Below, in pieces: positions 11,777-12,088 of a stretch of 12,088 bases of DNA (the stretch's first letter is position 1; the number at the start of each line of letters is the position of its first letter). The notes below the pieces were generated by a model. That model had not been told where the DNA came from. It did not search any database and saw only the letters and a list, made by a program, of their open reading frames with translations. The position numbers were made by a program, and so were the translations under genes. The DNA comes from Clostridia bacterium (GTDB taxonomy: Bacteria > Bacillota > Clostridia > Monoglobales > Monoglobaceae), in contig JAFQRU010000149.1 in assembly GCA_017409915.1 (NCBI GenBank), positions 1-12,088 on the forward strand. Direction: 5' to 3'.

Positions 11777-12088
11777 TTAACGCTGGTCAATAGGAACATA
11801 ACTGCTTCTTTCCACAACGCTCTTATAAGCAGGACGAATAATCTTTCCGCCTGTCATAACTTCTTCTATTCTGTGGGCACACCAGCCAACAACTCTCGCC
11901 ATAGCGAAAAGCGGGGTGTATAAATCCTCAGGAATATTAAGCATTTTATAAAGGAAGCCTGAATAGAAGTCAACATTAACCGGCATTGCAGCCGTAATTC
12001 CTTTTTCCTCACGGAAGGCCTCTGATGCCATTTTCGCAACGGTTGCATAGAGGCTGTATTCTTTCATATTGTCAGTCTCCTGAGCAAG
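11777..12088 (-). CDS. Citrate synthase, C-terminal part
   Basis: Condenses acetyl-CoA and oxaloacetate to citrate. Only the last 103 residues are in the window; the frame remains open to the right edge, so the 5' end lies outside. The visible part is the small-domain region, with PVNVDFYSGFLY carrying the catalytic aspartate, then LYTPLFAMARVVGWCAHRIEE and the C-terminal KIIRPAY motif with YVPIDQR at the end. These match hexameric or dimeric Si-type citrate synthase. A 2-methylcitrate synthase cannot be excluded from this fragment. In an anaerobe it would serve glutamate synthesis. The stop is 14 bases before the riboswitch P1 helix. Confidence 0.95.
   Translation of the reverse strand, partial: LAQETDNMKEYSLYATVAKMASEAFREEKGITAAMPVNVDFYSGFLYKMLNIPEDLYTPLFAMARVVGWCAHRIEEVMTGGKIIRPAYKSVVERSSYVPIDQR

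Overview
The window looks like chromosomal core sequence of a low-GC, anaerobic Firmicute of class Clostridia. The order of the translation genes, the strong AGGAGG ribosome binding sites, the near-consensus SigA promoters with 17-nt spacers, the L13 and L10 leader RNAs, the FMN riboswitch and the Na+-type c subunit of the ATP synthase all fit. No phage, plasmid, tRNA, rRNA or CRISPR sequence was found. Species cannot be named from this sequence alone.

Left part (1-2295, minus strand): the start of an F1Fo ATP synthase operon, atpI-atpB-atpE-atpF, reading out of the left edge, driven by a promoter with perfect -35 and -10 hexamers. The c subunit carries a second glutamate next to the ion site (E31 plus E64), which points to Na+ coupling of the two-carboxylate type. 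Next (2251-2886, minus) is a monocistronic unrecognised two-helix membrane protein with its own promoter and terminator.

Region 2890-4115 (minus): the rplM-rpsI operon (L13, S9) with a promoter, an L13 leader and a terminator. Downstream of rpsI lies an odd duplication. The last 28 bases of rpsI and a diverged copy of its terminator recur 186 bp away, and about 100 bp of hairpin-rich sequence with short terminal inverted repeats sits between the copies. A YkvI-family membrane protein (4226-5224, minus) follows.

Region 5344-8829 (plus): rpmG-secE-nusG-rplK-rplA-rplJ-rplL, the classic L33/SecE/NusG/L11/L1/L10/L12 cluster. It is controlled at several levels. The promoter shares a 10-bp spacer motif with the rplM promoter. 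Two sites resembling the L1-binding region of 23S rRNA lie before rplK and before rplA. An L10 leader with an antiterminator and terminator precedes rplJ, and a strong terminator follows rplL. Unusually for Firmicutes, rpoB does not follow rplL.

Right part: murA (plus, first committed step of peptidoglycan synthesis), a CPBP-family membrane protease directly after the murA terminator, then convergent minus-strand genes. These are ribU (riboflavin ECF S component) behind an FMN riboswitch with a transcription-terminator expression platform, and the C-terminal third or so of citrate synthase running off the right edge.

The most useful leads are the two L1-type rRNA mimics with a possible competing leader fold, the shared spacer motif in two ribosomal promoters, the two-carboxylate c subunit, and the structured element joined to the duplicated rpsI tail.
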